Below, piece by piece: positions 1-8,778 of a stretch of 64,000 nucleotides of DNA. The DNA comes from Feifania hominis (GTDB taxonomy: Bacteria > Bacillota > Clostridia > Oscillospirales > Feifaniaceae): contig NZ_JACRSP010000004.1 of NCBI RefSeq assembly GCF_014384765.1, positions 124,001 through 188,000 of the forward strand, in the 5' to 3' direction. The position numbers and the translations under genes were made by a program. The first letter of the stretch is position 1. The number at the start of each line of letters is the position of its first letter. Under the pieces are notes generated by a model. That model saw only the letters and a program-made list of their open reading frames with translations. It ran no database searches and had not been told where the DNA came from.

Positions 1-1076
1 GTGACCGGGTCGCGAAACCGGTAGACGCGGGTGTACTCTCTGGTCTGTTCGTCTTTGGCAACGGTGCTTCGGTGCTTTTTGAGAAGCTGGGTGATGTCAT
101 AGACGTCAATCCAGATCTCGCCGTTTCCCTCTTTCTGCGACTCGTCAAAGATGATCTGCATGCCGAAGTGGAGATGCGGGGTGTTGATGTTGTTGACGTT
201 CTCTTTCTGGCTGTAGCCGGTCATGCCGAGGTAGCCGATCACATCGCCCGCCTGCACCACGCTGCCGACGCTCAGCCCGCTCTGATAGGGGTGGTCGCGC
301 CGCAGATGGGCGTAATAGTAGTAGCGTTTGGTGTCAAAGCTGCGTATGCCGATGCGCCAGCCGCCGTACTGGTTCCAGCCGAGCGCCTCGACAATGCCGC
401 TCTCCACCGCGACGATGGGCGTGCCGACGCTGCCCATCATGTCGTGCCCGAGATGGCGGCGCTTGTAGCCGTAGGAGCGCGACGAGCCGAAATCGTCATA
501 GTCGCCGTAGGAGTAGCCCTCGGCGATGGGGGAGTAGGCCTTGAGCCCGTACTGGTGCATCCACTTCTTCTCGCCGGGGTGCTCCGGGTCGTCAAGCTCG
601 ATGTCAAACTCGCCGAGAAATCCCCCCAGAATGGCGGTGTAGGCCTCCTGGTAGTAGCTGTAGTACTCCATGTCCGCGGCGAGCTGTTCCATGGTCTGGC
701 CCTCGTCGAGCTTCTGCACAAGGGCTTTCCAGTCCTTTGTCCTGTGCGCTTTGAAATTGCCGCCGCACTTGCAGGCGAGATAGGCCAGCATGTCAATCCA
801 GCTCACGTGCCGGTCGGTGCCGTAGGTGTCGATGTCGAGCCGCATGGCCTTTTCCAGCAGACTCGACGGGATGTCGAAGTCCACCCATTTGATGTAGCTC
901 TTCTCCTCGTGGAGCACCGGGCTGTCGCTCTCGGCGCCGCAGTCGCACTCAAGTTCCGGTACAGGCTCCTCCCGCCGCGCAGGGCTCTGAAAAAAGACCG
1001 CCGCCAGCGCAGCGGTCAGAACCACGGCGGTGACAGCCGCAATCAGCCTCTTTCCCCGTATGACAAACACATTCAC
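1..1076 (-). CDS. M23 family metallopeptidase, membrane-anchored (3' end cut by window)
   Basis: Zinc endopeptidase of the lysostaphin/LytM type, expected to cut peptidoglycan cross-bridges outside the membrane. 358 codons are visible and the frame is still open at base 1, so the C-terminus is missing. Residues 11-29 form an N-terminal membrane segment. The C-terminal half carries the M23 zinc motifs: H208-x3-D212 (HLGHD) and H301-L-H303 (HLHFG), with a conserved Gly-rich beta core between them. The start is GTG at 1076, preceded by GGGGGAGA at good spacing; no ATG start fits. A role in sporulation or wall remodelling is possible but not shown. Confidence 0.85.
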   Translation of the reverse strand, partial: MNVFVIRGKRLIAAVTAVVLTAALAAVFFQSPARREEPVPELECDCGAESDSPVLHEEKSYIKWVDFDIPSSLLEKAMRLDIDTYGTDRHVSWIDMLAYLACKCGGNFKAHRTKDWKALVQKLDEGQTMEQLAADMEYYSYYQEAYTAILGGFLGEFDIELDDPEHPGEKKWMHQYGLKAYSPIAEGYSYGDYDDFGSSRSYGYKRRHLGHDMMGSVGTPIVAVESGIVEALGWNQYGGWRIGIRSFDTKRYYYYAHLRRDHPYQSGLSVGSVVQAGDVIGYLGMTGYSQKENVNNINTPHLHFGMQIIFDESQKEGNGEIWIDVYDITQLLKKHRSTVAKDEQTREYTRVYRFRDPV

Positions 1077-1222
1077 AGCGCTCTCCCCCAACAGGTGTTT
1101 TTTACATATATATGAGGCAGCTTGTTTTTTAACACAACTTGCTGCGGGGAGACTGACCTGCCGGCGGGCGGAGGCGTTGCCAAAAAGCGGGATCGGAGAG
1201 CCGGTAAAGGCCGGCGCAAAAA

Positions 1223-1248
1223 GAGAGGGACGCAAAAGCGTCCCTCTC
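1223..1248 (-). terminator. Intrinsic terminator after the ABC substrate-binding gene
   Basis: Perfect 11-bp stem (1223-1233 with 1238-1248) and an AAAA/TTTT loop. Reading leftward it is followed by a run of five T. It lies 11 bases past the stop of the substrate-binding protein gene. Confidence 0.85.
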
Positions 1249-1258
1249 CTCGGGTGGA

Positions 1259-2263
1259 CTATTTGCCGTTTTTGACGGCTTTTTCGGCGAAGCTGTTGTC
1301 GACCAGTTTGTCGTGGGGGGCGGTCTTTACGAGCTCTCCGGCCTCGGTCATGACCATCTGGAGACGCTCAAAGGGCTCCTGATCCAGAATCGGGTCGGTG
1401 CAGTAGGCGTCGATGTCCTTGTAGTTCTGGATGGCGGCTGTCAGAAGCTCCATGTCAGTGTCGGGGAAAGAGGGGGCAATGGCCTTTGCAATCTCCTCGG
1501 CGGTGTGGGTCGCGACAAACTGCTGTCCCTCGTAGATGGCGTCGACGAAGTCCTGCACAAGGTCGCTGTTCTCCTCGAGGTAGCTGCCGCTGGCAAAGTA
1601 GGCGGTGTACGGAATCTCGCCGCTCTCCGCGCCGATGGAGGCGACAATGTGGCCGCGGCCCTCCTGCTCAATGATGGAGGCGGTGGGCTCGAAGAGGGAG
1701 ACGTAGTCGCCGGTGCCGCCGGTGAAAGCGCCGGCCATGGCGGCAAACTGAACCGAGTCGTCAAGCGTGATGTCGACGCCCGGCGTCAGGCCGTTTTGCT
1801 TAAGTACATAGCAGAGGGTCATATAGGGCACGCCGCCCTTGCGCCCGGGGAGCAGCACCTTTCCCTTGAGATCGCTCCACTGGAAGTCGCCGTCCTCGCG
1901 GCCGACGAGGAAAGAACCGTCGCGCTGGGTGACCTGGGCGAAGACGCGCGGGTAGTCCTCGCGGCCCTCGTTGTAGACATAGATGGAGGCCTCGGGGCCC
2001 GCAAAGCCGATGTCGATGCCGCCGGAGAGCACGGCCGCCATGACCTTGTCGGCGCCCTCGCCGCTGGACAGTTCAATGTCGATGCCGCGTTTGGCAAAGT
2101 ACCCCTCGTTGATGGCAACATACTGCGGGGCGTAGAAAATGGAGTGGGTGACCTCGGCGAGTCTCACCGTTCGGCTCTCCTCTTTCTTCTGGCAGCCGGC
2201 AAACGCGGTCAAAATGAGTGCCAGACAGACAGTGAGAGCGAGAATTTTTACTTTTGCTTTCAT
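1259..2263 (-). CDS. ABC transporter substrate-binding lipoprotein, NMT1/SsuA/TauA type
   Basis: Extracytoplasmic solute receptor of 334 residues. The N-terminus is a lipoprotein signal ending in an FAGC lipobox (Cys24). The mature part has the NMT1/THI5-like two-lobe fold typical of sulfonate, taurine, nitrate or pyrimidine-precursor receptors (YAPQYVAINEGYFAKRGIDI region near residue 45). It is the last gene of a leftward operon ATPase-permease-receptor, with a 72-base gap after the permease that holds short GC hairpins, which may raise receptor mRNA levels. Substrate cannot be decided: no thiamine, sulfur or riboflavin genes adjoin it and no riboswitch was recognised. Confidence 0.85.
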   Translation of the reverse strand: MKAKVKILALTVCLALILTAFAGCQKKEESRTVRLAEVTHSIFYAPQYVAINEGYFAKRGIDIELSSGEGADKVMAAVLSGGIDIGFAGPEASIYVYNEGREDYPRVFAQVTQRDGSFLVGREDGDFQWSDLKGKVLLPGRKGGVPYMTLCYVLKQNGLTPGVDITLDDSVQFAAMAGAFTGGTGDYVSLFEPTASIIEQEGRGHIVASIGAESGEIPYTAYFASGSYLEENSDLVQDFVDAIYEGQQFVATHTAEEIAKAIAPSFPDTDMELLTAAIQNYKDIDAYCTDPILDQEPFERLQMVMTEAGELVKTAPHDKLVDNSFAEKAVKNGK

Positions 2264-2335
2264 GTGGGTTCTCCTTTCGGATGGACGGCAGCGCCGTCGA
2301 TTACTTTCACGCCCCGGCGGGGCGGTGAAGACGAA

Positions 2336-3154
2336 TTAGGGTTGATGGCTCAGGCGCTTTAAGACGATTTTTTCAACCAGGCGCACAATCTGGTAGAGAG
2401 CCGCCGCCAGAATTGCGAGGATGATGACGCTCGCCATGACCAGGTCGAGCTTGAAGACCTGGCCGCCGTAGACGATCAGGTAGCCGAGTCCCGCCTTGGA
2501 GACCAGAAATTCACCCGAGATGACGCCGACCAGCGACAGGCCGATGCTGATTTTGACGGAGTTGAAGATGGTGCGGATGTTTGAGGGAAAGACGATCTTG
2601 GTGAAGAGCTCGCGCCGTGTTGCGTCAAAGGTACGCCCCATTTTGATCAGATCACGGTCGGTAGCCGAAAAGCCGCCGAGCACCTCGAGAATGGTGACAA
2701 TCAGCGAGATGGCGAGGGCCATGACGATGATGGCGCGGGTGCCGGCGCCCGCCCAGATGATGATGACGGGGCCGAGAGCCACCTTGGGCAGACTGTTGAG
2801 CACCACCAGATAGGGCTCAAACACGCGGGAGAAGAAGTCGGACCACCACAGCGCGATGGCGCACAGAGTGCCGAGGATGGTGCCGAGCAGAAAACCGACG
2901 ACCGTCTCATAGACGGTGACGCCGACGTGCAAAAGCAGATTGTTCTGCGAGAGGTTTAAAAAGGTTGCGAGAATCCGGGAGGGCTGGCTCATGACAAAGC
3001 TGTCAATGACGCCGATGCGCGCGAGTACTTCCCACAGGGCGAGAAAGCCCACGAGCAGAGAGATCTGTATGGTGAGAATCAGCCGCTTTCTGCGCTTTTT
3101 GCTCCGGAGGTACTCGCGCCTCTCTTTCGAGACGGATTGATCAGACGTGTACAT
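2336..3154 (-). CDS. ABC transporter permease, SsuC/TauC type
   Basis: Inner-membrane subunit (272 residues) of the same importer. It shows about six hydrophobic segments and the BPD_transp_1 coupling region near residues 170-200. A basic, charged N-terminus (RSKKRRKR) precedes the first segment. The ATG at 3154 lies inside the 3' end of the ATPase gene (14-base overlap) and is preceded by GGAGA, implying translational coupling. Family assignment is firm; substrate is not. Confidence 0.85.
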   Translation of the reverse strand: MYTSDQSVSKERREYLRSKKRRKRLILTIQISLLVGFLALWEVLARIGVIDSFVMSQPSRILATFLNLSQNNLLLHVGVTVYETVVGFLLGTILGTLCAIALWWSDFFSRVFEPYLVVLNSLPKVALGPVIIIWAGAGTRAIIVMALAISLIVTILEVLGGFSATDRDLIKMGRTFDATRRELFTKIVFPSNIRTIFNSVKISIGLSLVGVISGEFLVSKAGLGYLIVYGGQVFKLDLVMASVIILAILAAALYQIVRLVEKIVLKRLSHQP

Positions 3155-3917
3155 CGAGTTCTCTCCAAATCATATTGAAATATTTGCTGAAGTTCGGGTG
3201 CTCACGGCAGGTGAGAGGGCTGCGGTTCGGCATGTCGAATTCGAGCGTGTGAATCTGTTTGATGTGCGCGGGGCGATTCGACAGAACAATGATCTTGTCG
3301 GCCATACTGATGCTCTCGGGGATGTCGTGGGTGACCATGAGCATGGTCTTGTTCTCCTCGCGCAGAATGCGGTAGACATCGTCGGTGACGGCGAGGCGGG
3401 TCTGGTAGTCGAGCGCCGAGAAGGCCTCGTCGAGCAGCAGAATTTTCGGCCGCACCGCGAGGGTGCGAATCAGCGCCACCCGCTGGCGCATGCCGCCCGA
3501 GAGCTGGGGGGGATATTTGTCACGGAACTCATAGAGCCCGTATTTTTTCAGCAGTTCGACAACGTAGCTGAGATTCTCCTCGGTGAGTTCACGGCGAATT
3601 TCGAGCCCGAGAATCGCGTTTTTGTAGATGGTGCGCCAGTCGAGAAGATTGTCTTTTTGCAGCATATAGCCGATGTCTTTGCTGATGCCGGTCACCGGCT
3701 CGCCGGAGATGGCGACGCTGCCGTGAGTCGGCGCAACAAGCCCCGCGAGAATGGACAGGAGGGTGGATTTGCCGCAGCCGCTCGGGCCGACAATGCTGAC
3801 AAATTCGCCCTCATTGATGCAAAAGGATATATGGTCAAGTGCGTCAATCTCCCCGTTTGCCGACTGGTATTTCAGCGAGAGATCGGCGACATTGAGAAGT
3901 TCCTGCAGGGAAATCAC
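3141..3917 (-). CDS. ABC transporter ATP-binding protein, SsuB/TauB type
   Basis: Cytoplasmic ATPase (258 residues) that powers the importer. Visible motifs: Walker A GPSGCGKST, signature LSGGMRQR, Walker B ILLLDEAFSALD, and the switch His in MVTHD. The first gene of the leftward operon. The start is taken as GTG 3917, which gives the usual beta-strand N-terminus but has only a weak GAG-type ribosome site, so the exact start is uncertain. Confidence 0.85.
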   Translation of the reverse strand: MISLQELLNVADLSLKYQSANGEIDALDHISFCINEGEFVSIVGPSGCGKSTLLSILAGLVAPTHGSVAISGEPVTGISKDIGYMLQKDNLLDWRTIYKNAILGLEIRRELTEENLSYVVELLKKYGLYEFRDKYPPQLSGGMRQRVALIRTLAVRPKILLLDEAFSALDYQTRLAVTDDVYRILREENKTMLMVTHDIPESISMADKIIVLSNRPAHIKQIHTLEFDMPNRSPLTCREHPNFSKYFNMIWRELDVHV

Positions 3918-4003
3918 CTCATTTCAAAAGCAGTGCGCGCGAAGCCGCGCGTTATTAGTAGTATATTAAGTAGCCACTGCATTGGTGAGAGATCCCCAAA
4001 ACA

Positions 4004-4032
4004 AAAAGGCACACTCTGTGAGTGTGCCTTTT
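4004..4032 (-). terminator. Intrinsic terminator after feoB
   Basis: Perfect 12-bp stem, 4004-4015 with 4021-4032, with an A-rich left arm that becomes the T-run when read leftward. It sits 11 bases downstream of the feoB stop. Confidence 0.85.
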
Positions 4033-4043
4033 GGGAAAAATCA

Positions 4044-6236
4044 CTATTTTCGAATGTTTTCGCAGTCCGACGCCTTGTCGCACGAGGCGCACCCTCCGGT
4101 GCAGCCTGCGCAGCCCGCCCCGCAGCCGCCCTTTTTGCGGCGCCGCTTCAAGAAGCTGTGGGCGAGAACGACGAGCGAAATCAGCAGCGCCGCGAGCAGC
4201 GCGTCTGCCGGACCGAACGTGAGACCGCGCGCGATCCAGGCGGAGCCCGTCTGGTAGACACAGAGCGCCACCAGCCAGGCCACACAGGTCTGAAAGGCCA
4301 TCATCATCGCCGCCGAGAGGCTGCTGCCCATCTCGCGGCGCACTGCGGCCATCGCCGCGACGCAGGGCATATAGAGCAGCGTGAACACCAGAAAGGAGAA
4401 AGCGGCCATCGGAGTGAAGATCTCCCCGAGCAGGGGGATCAGGTGGGCGCTGTCTCCGGCGCCGGTCAGAATGGCGAGAGTGCTGACCACCGTCTCCTTT
4501 GCAGTGAGCCCGGTGATGAGCGCCGTGGAGGCGCGCCAGTCGCCGAAGCCCAGCGGCTCAAAGATGGGTGCGATCAGCCGCCCGAGCGAGGCGAGCATGC
4601 TTTTGGAGTTGTCCGTGACAAGGTTGAAGCGAAAGTCGAGATTGGACAGAAACCACACGACGATGGTCGCCATGAAGATGATGGTGAACGCCTTGACGAG
4701 AAAGTCCTTTGCCTTTTCCCACATGTGGATGACGACGCTCTTCGGCGACGGCAGCCGGTAGACCGGCAGCTCCATGACAAAGGGCACGGGATTGCCGCGA
4801 AAGAGCGTGCTCTTGAGAAGCAGCCCCACGAGAATGGCGACGACAATGCCGGTCACATAGAGGCCGATCATCACAAAGGCCTGGTATCGGGGGAAGAAAG
4901 CCGCTGTGAACACCGCGTAGATGGGCATTTTTGCGCTGCACGACATGAAGGGGGTGAGCATGATGGTCATCTTGCGGTCGCGCTCGCTCGAGAGCGTGCG
5001 CGTGGACATGATGGCGGGTACCGAGCAGCCGAAGCCGATGAGCATCGGCACAAAGGAGCGCCCTGACAGGCCGATGCGGCGCAGCAGTTTGTCCATGACA
5101 AAGGCGACGCGCGCCATGTAGCCAGAGTCTTCGAGAAGAGAGAGAAAGAAGAAGAGCACCACAATCGTCGGCAGGAAAGAGAGCACGCTGCCGACTCCCG
5201 CAAACACGCCGTCGATGAGAAGCGAGTGCATCCACGTGCTCACCCCGGCGGCCTCGAGCGCCCGCGAGGTGAGCCCCGTCAGCGAGTCGATCGCCACAGA
5301 CAGCAGAGCCGAGAGCCGCGCGCCGATCACGTTGAACGTCAGCCAGAACGTGGTGAGCATGATCAGAAGAAAAATGGGTATGGCAAAGACCTTGTGGGTC
5401 AGAATGTTGTCGATTTTCTCGGAGCGAATCTGCTCTTTGGACTGCGTGGGCTTTATGACGCAGTCGGCCACCAGTTTCTCAATGAACTCGTAGCGCATAT
5501 CCGCGAGCGCGGCCTCCCGGTCGGTGCCGAGCTCCTGCTCCATCTCCTCGGTGACATGGCCGAGGATGTCGAGCTCGTTTTGCGTCAGCGCGAGCGCGCG
5601 GATCATGGGCTCGTCGCTTTCGACGAGTTTGGTCGCCGCGAAGCGCACCGGAATCTGCTTCTGGCGCGCCTTTTCCTCCACGATGTGGGCGATGGAGTGG
5701 ATGGCCTTGTGGACGGGTCCGGTGCAGAAGTCCACCTTTTTCGGGGCGATGTGCTCCTCGCCGACCTTGATGGCCCGCTCGACAAGCTCGCCCACACCCT
5801 CGTTTTTGTAGGCCGCAATGGGCACCACCGGAATCTGGAGCTCGGCCTGCAGCTTTTCGATGTCGATGGTCCCGCCGCTTGCGCGGACCTCGTCCATCAT
5901 GTTGAGCGCCACCACCATGGGGATGCCCAGCTCCATGAGCTGGAGTGTGAGGTAGAGGTTGCGCTCGATGTTTGTCGCGTCGACAATGTTGATGATGCCG
6001 TCCGGCCGGTCGACTGTGAGAAAGTCGCGGGTGACGACCTCCTCCGACGTGTAGGGGGACAGCGAGTAGATGCCCGGCAGATCGACGATGGTGACGTCGC
6101 GGTGCTTGCGCACGCGGCCCTCCTTTTTCTCAACCGTCACGCCGGGAAAGTTGCCGACGTGCTGGTTGGAGCCGGTGAGCTGATTGAAGAGGGTGGTCTT
6201 GCCGCAGTTCTGGTTGCCGATGAGAGCGAAAACCAT
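4044..6236 (-). CDS. feoB: Ferrous iron transporter FeoB
   Basis: Membrane Fe(II) importer with an N-terminal G-protein domain, 730 residues. G1 is GNQNCGKT (residues 7-14), G3 is DLPG, and G4 appears as NMMD. The G-domain is followed by a helical GDI-like region (to about 260) and then multiple membrane segments with two Gate domains and FeoB_C. The C-terminus is a short Cys-rich tail (CGAGCAGC, then further Cys), seen in many Clostridia and possibly an iron-binding or partner site. The feoA stop and feoB start are one base apart, so they are co-transcribed. Confidence 0.96.
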   Translation of the reverse strand: MVFALIGNQNCGKTTLFNQLTGSNQHVGNFPGVTVEKKEGRVRKHRDVTIVDLPGIYSLSPYTSEEVVTRDFLTVDRPDGIINIVDATNIERNLYLTLQLMELGIPMVVALNMMDEVRASGGTIDIEKLQAELQIPVVPIAAYKNEGVGELVERAIKVGEEHIAPKKVDFCTGPVHKAIHSIAHIVEEKARQKQIPVRFAATKLVESDEPMIRALALTQNELDILGHVTEEMEQELGTDREAALADMRYEFIEKLVADCVIKPTQSKEQIRSEKIDNILTHKVFAIPIFLLIMLTTFWLTFNVIGARLSALLSVAIDSLTGLTSRALEAAGVSTWMHSLLIDGVFAGVGSVLSFLPTIVVLFFFLSLLEDSGYMARVAFVMDKLLRRIGLSGRSFVPMLIGFGCSVPAIMSTRTLSSERDRKMTIMLTPFMSCSAKMPIYAVFTAAFFPRYQAFVMIGLYVTGIVVAILVGLLLKSTLFRGNPVPFVMELPVYRLPSPKSVVIHMWEKAKDFLVKAFTIIFMATIVVWFLSNLDFRFNLVTDNSKSMLASLGRLIAPIFEPLGFGDWRASTALITGLTAKETVVSTLAILTGAGDSAHLIPLLGEIFTPMAAFSFLVFTLLYMPCVAAMAAVRREMGSSLSAAMMMAFQTCVAWLVALCVYQTGSAWIARGLTFGPADALLAALLISLVVLAHSFLKRRRKKGGCGAGCAGCTGGCASCDKASDCENIRK

Positions 6237-6237
6237 C

Positions 6238-6465
6238 TCACTTCACCTCTTCCACTTCGATATTTGCCGCGTCGTCGCGGCGTATGGTCAGCGAGTAGCC
6301 GCGTAAGTTGAGCTCGAGCGGATCGCCGAGCGGCGCGGTCTTATGTAAGGTGACTCTGGTCTTCGGCGTCAGCCCCATGTCGAGAAGCCTGCGGCGCAGC
6401 GCGCCGCTGCCGCCGACCGTCTTGATTACGGCGCTTCGACCGACTTTCAGATGATCCAATGTCAT
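6238..6465 (-). CDS. feoA: Ferrous iron transport accessory protein FeoA
   Basis: Small SH3-like cytoplasmic partner of FeoB (75 residues, normal length). It has the usual pattern of a Gly-rich turn, LLDMGLTPKTRV, and a C-terminal RGYSLTIRRDDA strand. It is preceded by AGGAGG and is the first gene of the leftward feoAB operon. Confidence 0.93.
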   Translation of the reverse strand: MTLDHLKVGRSAVIKTVGGSGALRRRLLDMGLTPKTRVTLHKTAPLGDPLELNLRGYSLTIRRDDAANIEVEEVK

Positions 6466-6479
6466 GGCAGTCCTCCTGC

Positions 6480-6495
6480 GTTAGCCTTTGCTAAC
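6480..6495. promoter_or_regulatory. Inverted repeat upstream of feoAB, possible metal-regulator site
   Basis: GTTAGC-N4-GCTAAC, a perfect 6-bp inverted repeat 15 bases before the feoA start. The TTAG...CTAA form resembles sites of DtxR-family iron/manganese repressors more than the Fur box. Function is inferred from position. Confidence 0.5.
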
Positions 6496-6620
6496 ATGTC
6501 GGTAACGAAATACAGACGGCTGTGCGCCGACTGCATGAATACTCTAACTCACGGGCCACGGGCTGTCAAGAAAAACTTGCTTTTGAAAAACGTCGAATCG
6601 CCGGCTTTTTGGCGCGCGCA

Positions 6621-6649
6621 TTGTAGCGGCGCACCGGATGTGTTAAAAT
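6621..6649 (+). promoter_or_regulatory. Sigma-A-like promoter for gpsA
   Basis: TTGTAG (6621-6626), 17-base spacer, TAAAAT (6644-6649), about 40 bases upstream of the gpsA start. Confidence 0.6.
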
Positions 6650-6689
6650 AGAGGGCGGCGGTCTATACTATTTCCAAAGGGGATTGCAT

Positions 6690-7646
6690 ATGAGAGTTTC
6701 TGTTCTGGGATGCGGCAGGTGGGGTTCGTTTATCGCCTGGTATCTCAATCACATCGGCCACGAGGTGACGCTCTGGGGGCGCGAGGGGTCAAAGAACCTC
6801 GAGCATCTTCGTGCGTCGCGGGAAAACGGCATTTTGACCTTTGACTCCAAAATCGAGATCACAAGCGACCTCGCCGCGGCGGTTGCCCATGCCGAGGTGC
6901 TTGCAATATCCATCAATTCCCAGAACCTGCGCGAGCTGCTCGCGAGACTGCGCGGCCACCACCGCGGCCAGCCGCTGGTTCTCTGCATGAAAGGCATCGA
7001 GGAGGGGACCGGCCTGCGCCTGAGCGAGGTGGCGGCCGAGGTGCTCGGCCCCGTCGAGACGGCAGTGTGGGTGGGCCCGGGCCACGTGCAGAACTTTGTC
7101 AAAGGTGTGCCGAACTGCATGGTGATCGACGCGAACGACGACGGCCTCAGGCGCCGCCTGGTCGAGGCGTTTTCCAGCGATCTCATCCGCTTCTACTACG
7201 GGGCGGATCTCATCGGCAACGAGGTGGGCGCCGCGGCGAAAAATGTCATCGGCATCGCGGCGGGCATGCTCGACGGCCTCGGGCTGACTTCGCTTAAGGG
7301 AGCGCTGATCTCGCGCGGCCCGCGCGAGATTGCGCGGCTCATCCGCGCGATGGGCGGAGACGAGCTGTCGGTCTATGGTCTGAGCCACCTGGGGGACTTT
7401 GAGGCGACGGTCTTTTCGGCCTACAGCCACAACCGTCGTTTCGGCGAGGCCTTTGTGCGCGGCGAGCCCTACGACGAGCTCGCCGAGGGCGTTCGGACAA
7501 CCAGGGCTCTTCTCACGCTCGGCGAGCGCTATGAAATTGATCTGCCCATTTGCCGCGCGGTGTCAGCCGTGGTACACGGGGGGCGCGACCCGAGAGAGAT
7601 TCTCTCAAAGCTCTTCATGCGCAGCCTCAAAGAGGAGTTCTATTAG
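6690..7646 (+). CDS. gpsA: Glycerol-3-phosphate dehydrogenase [NAD(P)+]
   Basis: Makes sn-glycerol 3-phosphate from dihydroxyacetone phosphate for phospholipid synthesis; cytosolic. 318 residues from ATG 6690. The N-terminal Rossmann motif is GCGRWGSF. The C-terminal half has the catalytic Lys region AAAKNVIGIAAGMLDGLG, then LISRG and SHNRRFG typical of GpsA. A TTG two codons upstream abuts the AAAGGGGA ribosome site and is unlikely to be the start. It stands alone with its own promoter and a terminator shared with the converging sugar transporter operon. Confidence 0.94.
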   Translation: MRVSVLGCGRWGSFIAWYLNHIGHEVTLWGREGSKNLEHLRASRENGILTFDSKIEITSDLAAAVAHAEVLAISINSQNLRELLARLRGHHRGQPLVLCMKGIEEGTGLRLSEVAAEVLGPVETAVWVGPGHVQNFVKGVPNCMVIDANDDGLRRRLVEAFSSDLIRFYYGADLIGNEVGAAAKNVIGIAAGMLDGLGLTSLKGALISRGPREIARLIRAMGGDELSVYGLSHLGDFEATVFSAYSHNRRFGEAFVRGEPYDELAEGVRTTRALLTLGERYEIDLPICRAVSAVVHGGRDPREILSKLFMRSLKEEFY

Positions 7647-7656
7647 AAAGTGGAAG

Positions 7657-7691
7657 AAAACGGCCCGCAGGTTTTGCCTGCGGGCCGTTTT
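7657..7691. terminator. Bidirectional terminator between gpsA and the sugar ABC operon
   Basis: Perfect 15-bp stem (7657-7671 with 7677-7691) flanked by A-run and T-run, so it can stop transcription from both sides. Confidence 0.9.
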
Positions 7692-7721
7692 GCTTTGGGG
7701 CTTATATGAGTGGAGAAAAAG

Positions 7722-8735
7722 TCAGGTTTTCCGGGCGGCCGGCGCGCGCTCCTGTTTGATCAGGCGGATGAGCCGCCGGTCGGAGGTCCTCTCCTTGAAT
7801 GCGTCCATCACGACGGCAATCAGGATGATAAACCCCTTGATGATGGTCAACACATTGTACTCGACATTGAGCAGATCGAGCCCGTTTGACAGAAGCCCGA
7901 GCGCGACCACGCCGAAGGCGGTGCCGAGCAGAGAGCCCTTGCCGCCCGACATGCTCGCCCCGCCGATGAGAACGGCGCTGATGATGTCGAGCATGACGGT
8001 CTTGGTCATGCCCTGCGAGGCTGCGCCGAGCCGGATGGAGAGCATCATGCCTCCGACGCTCGCGCAGACGCCGCAGATCCAGTAGGCGATCATCTTGTAC
8101 TTGACCGGGTTTACGCCCGACAGAAAGGCGGCGTCGCGGCTGGTACCGACGGCGTAGAGACAGCGCCCAAAGCCCGTGTGTCCGAGCACGTAGGAGCCGA
8201 TGAGATACACCACAATGACAAAGACCATCATGGCGGGGAGCCCCAGGATGTTGGTGCGCGCGATCATCAGAAGCCACTTTGGCATATAGCTGAGTGTCTG
8301 GGCATCGGTGACGACAAGGCCGACGCCCTCAAAGATCAGAGAGGTGACCAGCGTCGCAATAAAGGGATTGATCTGAAGCTTCGCGACCAGAAAGCCGTTG
8401 ATGGTGCCGAACAGCAGCCCCACCAGCACTGCGGCAAAGAGGCCGAATACAGTGCCCATGGTGCCGCCGATGCGCATCATCACAAGGTTTGCGACGACGG
8501 CGGCAAAGGCCATATTGGATGCGGCCGAGAGGTCCTTGGCATTCGAGATGAACACAAAGGTGACTCCCATGGCGACGATCATGGTCGGAGAGATCTGCTT
8601 CATGATGTTGACAATGTTGCCCCACGACAGAAACGAGGGAACCGTGGCAATCAGGACCACGACCATCGCGCACAGCATGAGAATGACCGGATTGTCGATG
8701 AAGCTCTGCTTCACTCTCTCTTTGAGACGTTCCAT
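7722..8735 (-). CDS. Ribose-type ABC transporter permease (second copy)
   Basis: Inner-membrane permease of the RbsC/BPD_transp_2 family, 337 residues with about 8-10 hydrophobic segments and the conserved GASMSGGKGSLLGT coupling loop near residue 255. The ATG at 8735 follows a GGGGGA ribosome site. It is the last gene of a leftward four-gene importer (ATPase, permease, receptor, permease). Two different permeases suggest a heterodimeric channel. Confidence 0.88.
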   Translation of the reverse strand: MERLKERVKQSFIDNPVILMLCAMVVVLIATVPSFLSWGNIVNIMKQISPTMIVAMGVTFVFISNAKDLSAASNMAFAAVVANLVMMRIGGTMGTVFGLFAAVLVGLLFGTINGFLVAKLQINPFIATLVTSLIFEGVGLVVTDAQTLSYMPKWLLMIARTNILGLPAMMVFVIVVYLIGSYVLGHTGFGRCLYAVGTSRDAAFLSGVNPVKYKMIAYWICGVCASVGGMMLSIRLGAASQGMTKTVMLDIISAVLIGGASMSGGKGSLLGTAFGVVALGLLSNGLDLLNVEYNVLTIIKGFIILIAVVMDAFKERTSDRRLIRLIKQERAPAARKT

Positions 8736-8778
8736 AACAGTTCCCCCGCCTTAATTTGGTAGTGTTGCGATCCGCAGA

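Noticed and set aside
1..1076. + strand open frame over the M23 gene
   Set aside because: The minus strand reading holds the M23 zinc motifs; the + frame has no ribosome site or domain.
3918..4003. TPP or similar riboswitch before the NMT1-type operon
   Set aside because: Only a short GC hairpin is seen; no conserved riboswitch core was recognised.
3147..6311. Long + strand open frames (639 and 361 codons) opposite feoB and the ABC ATPase
   Set aside because: They have no ribosome site or family motifs, and are explained by GC-rich codon use antisense to clear FeoB and ABC ATPase genes.
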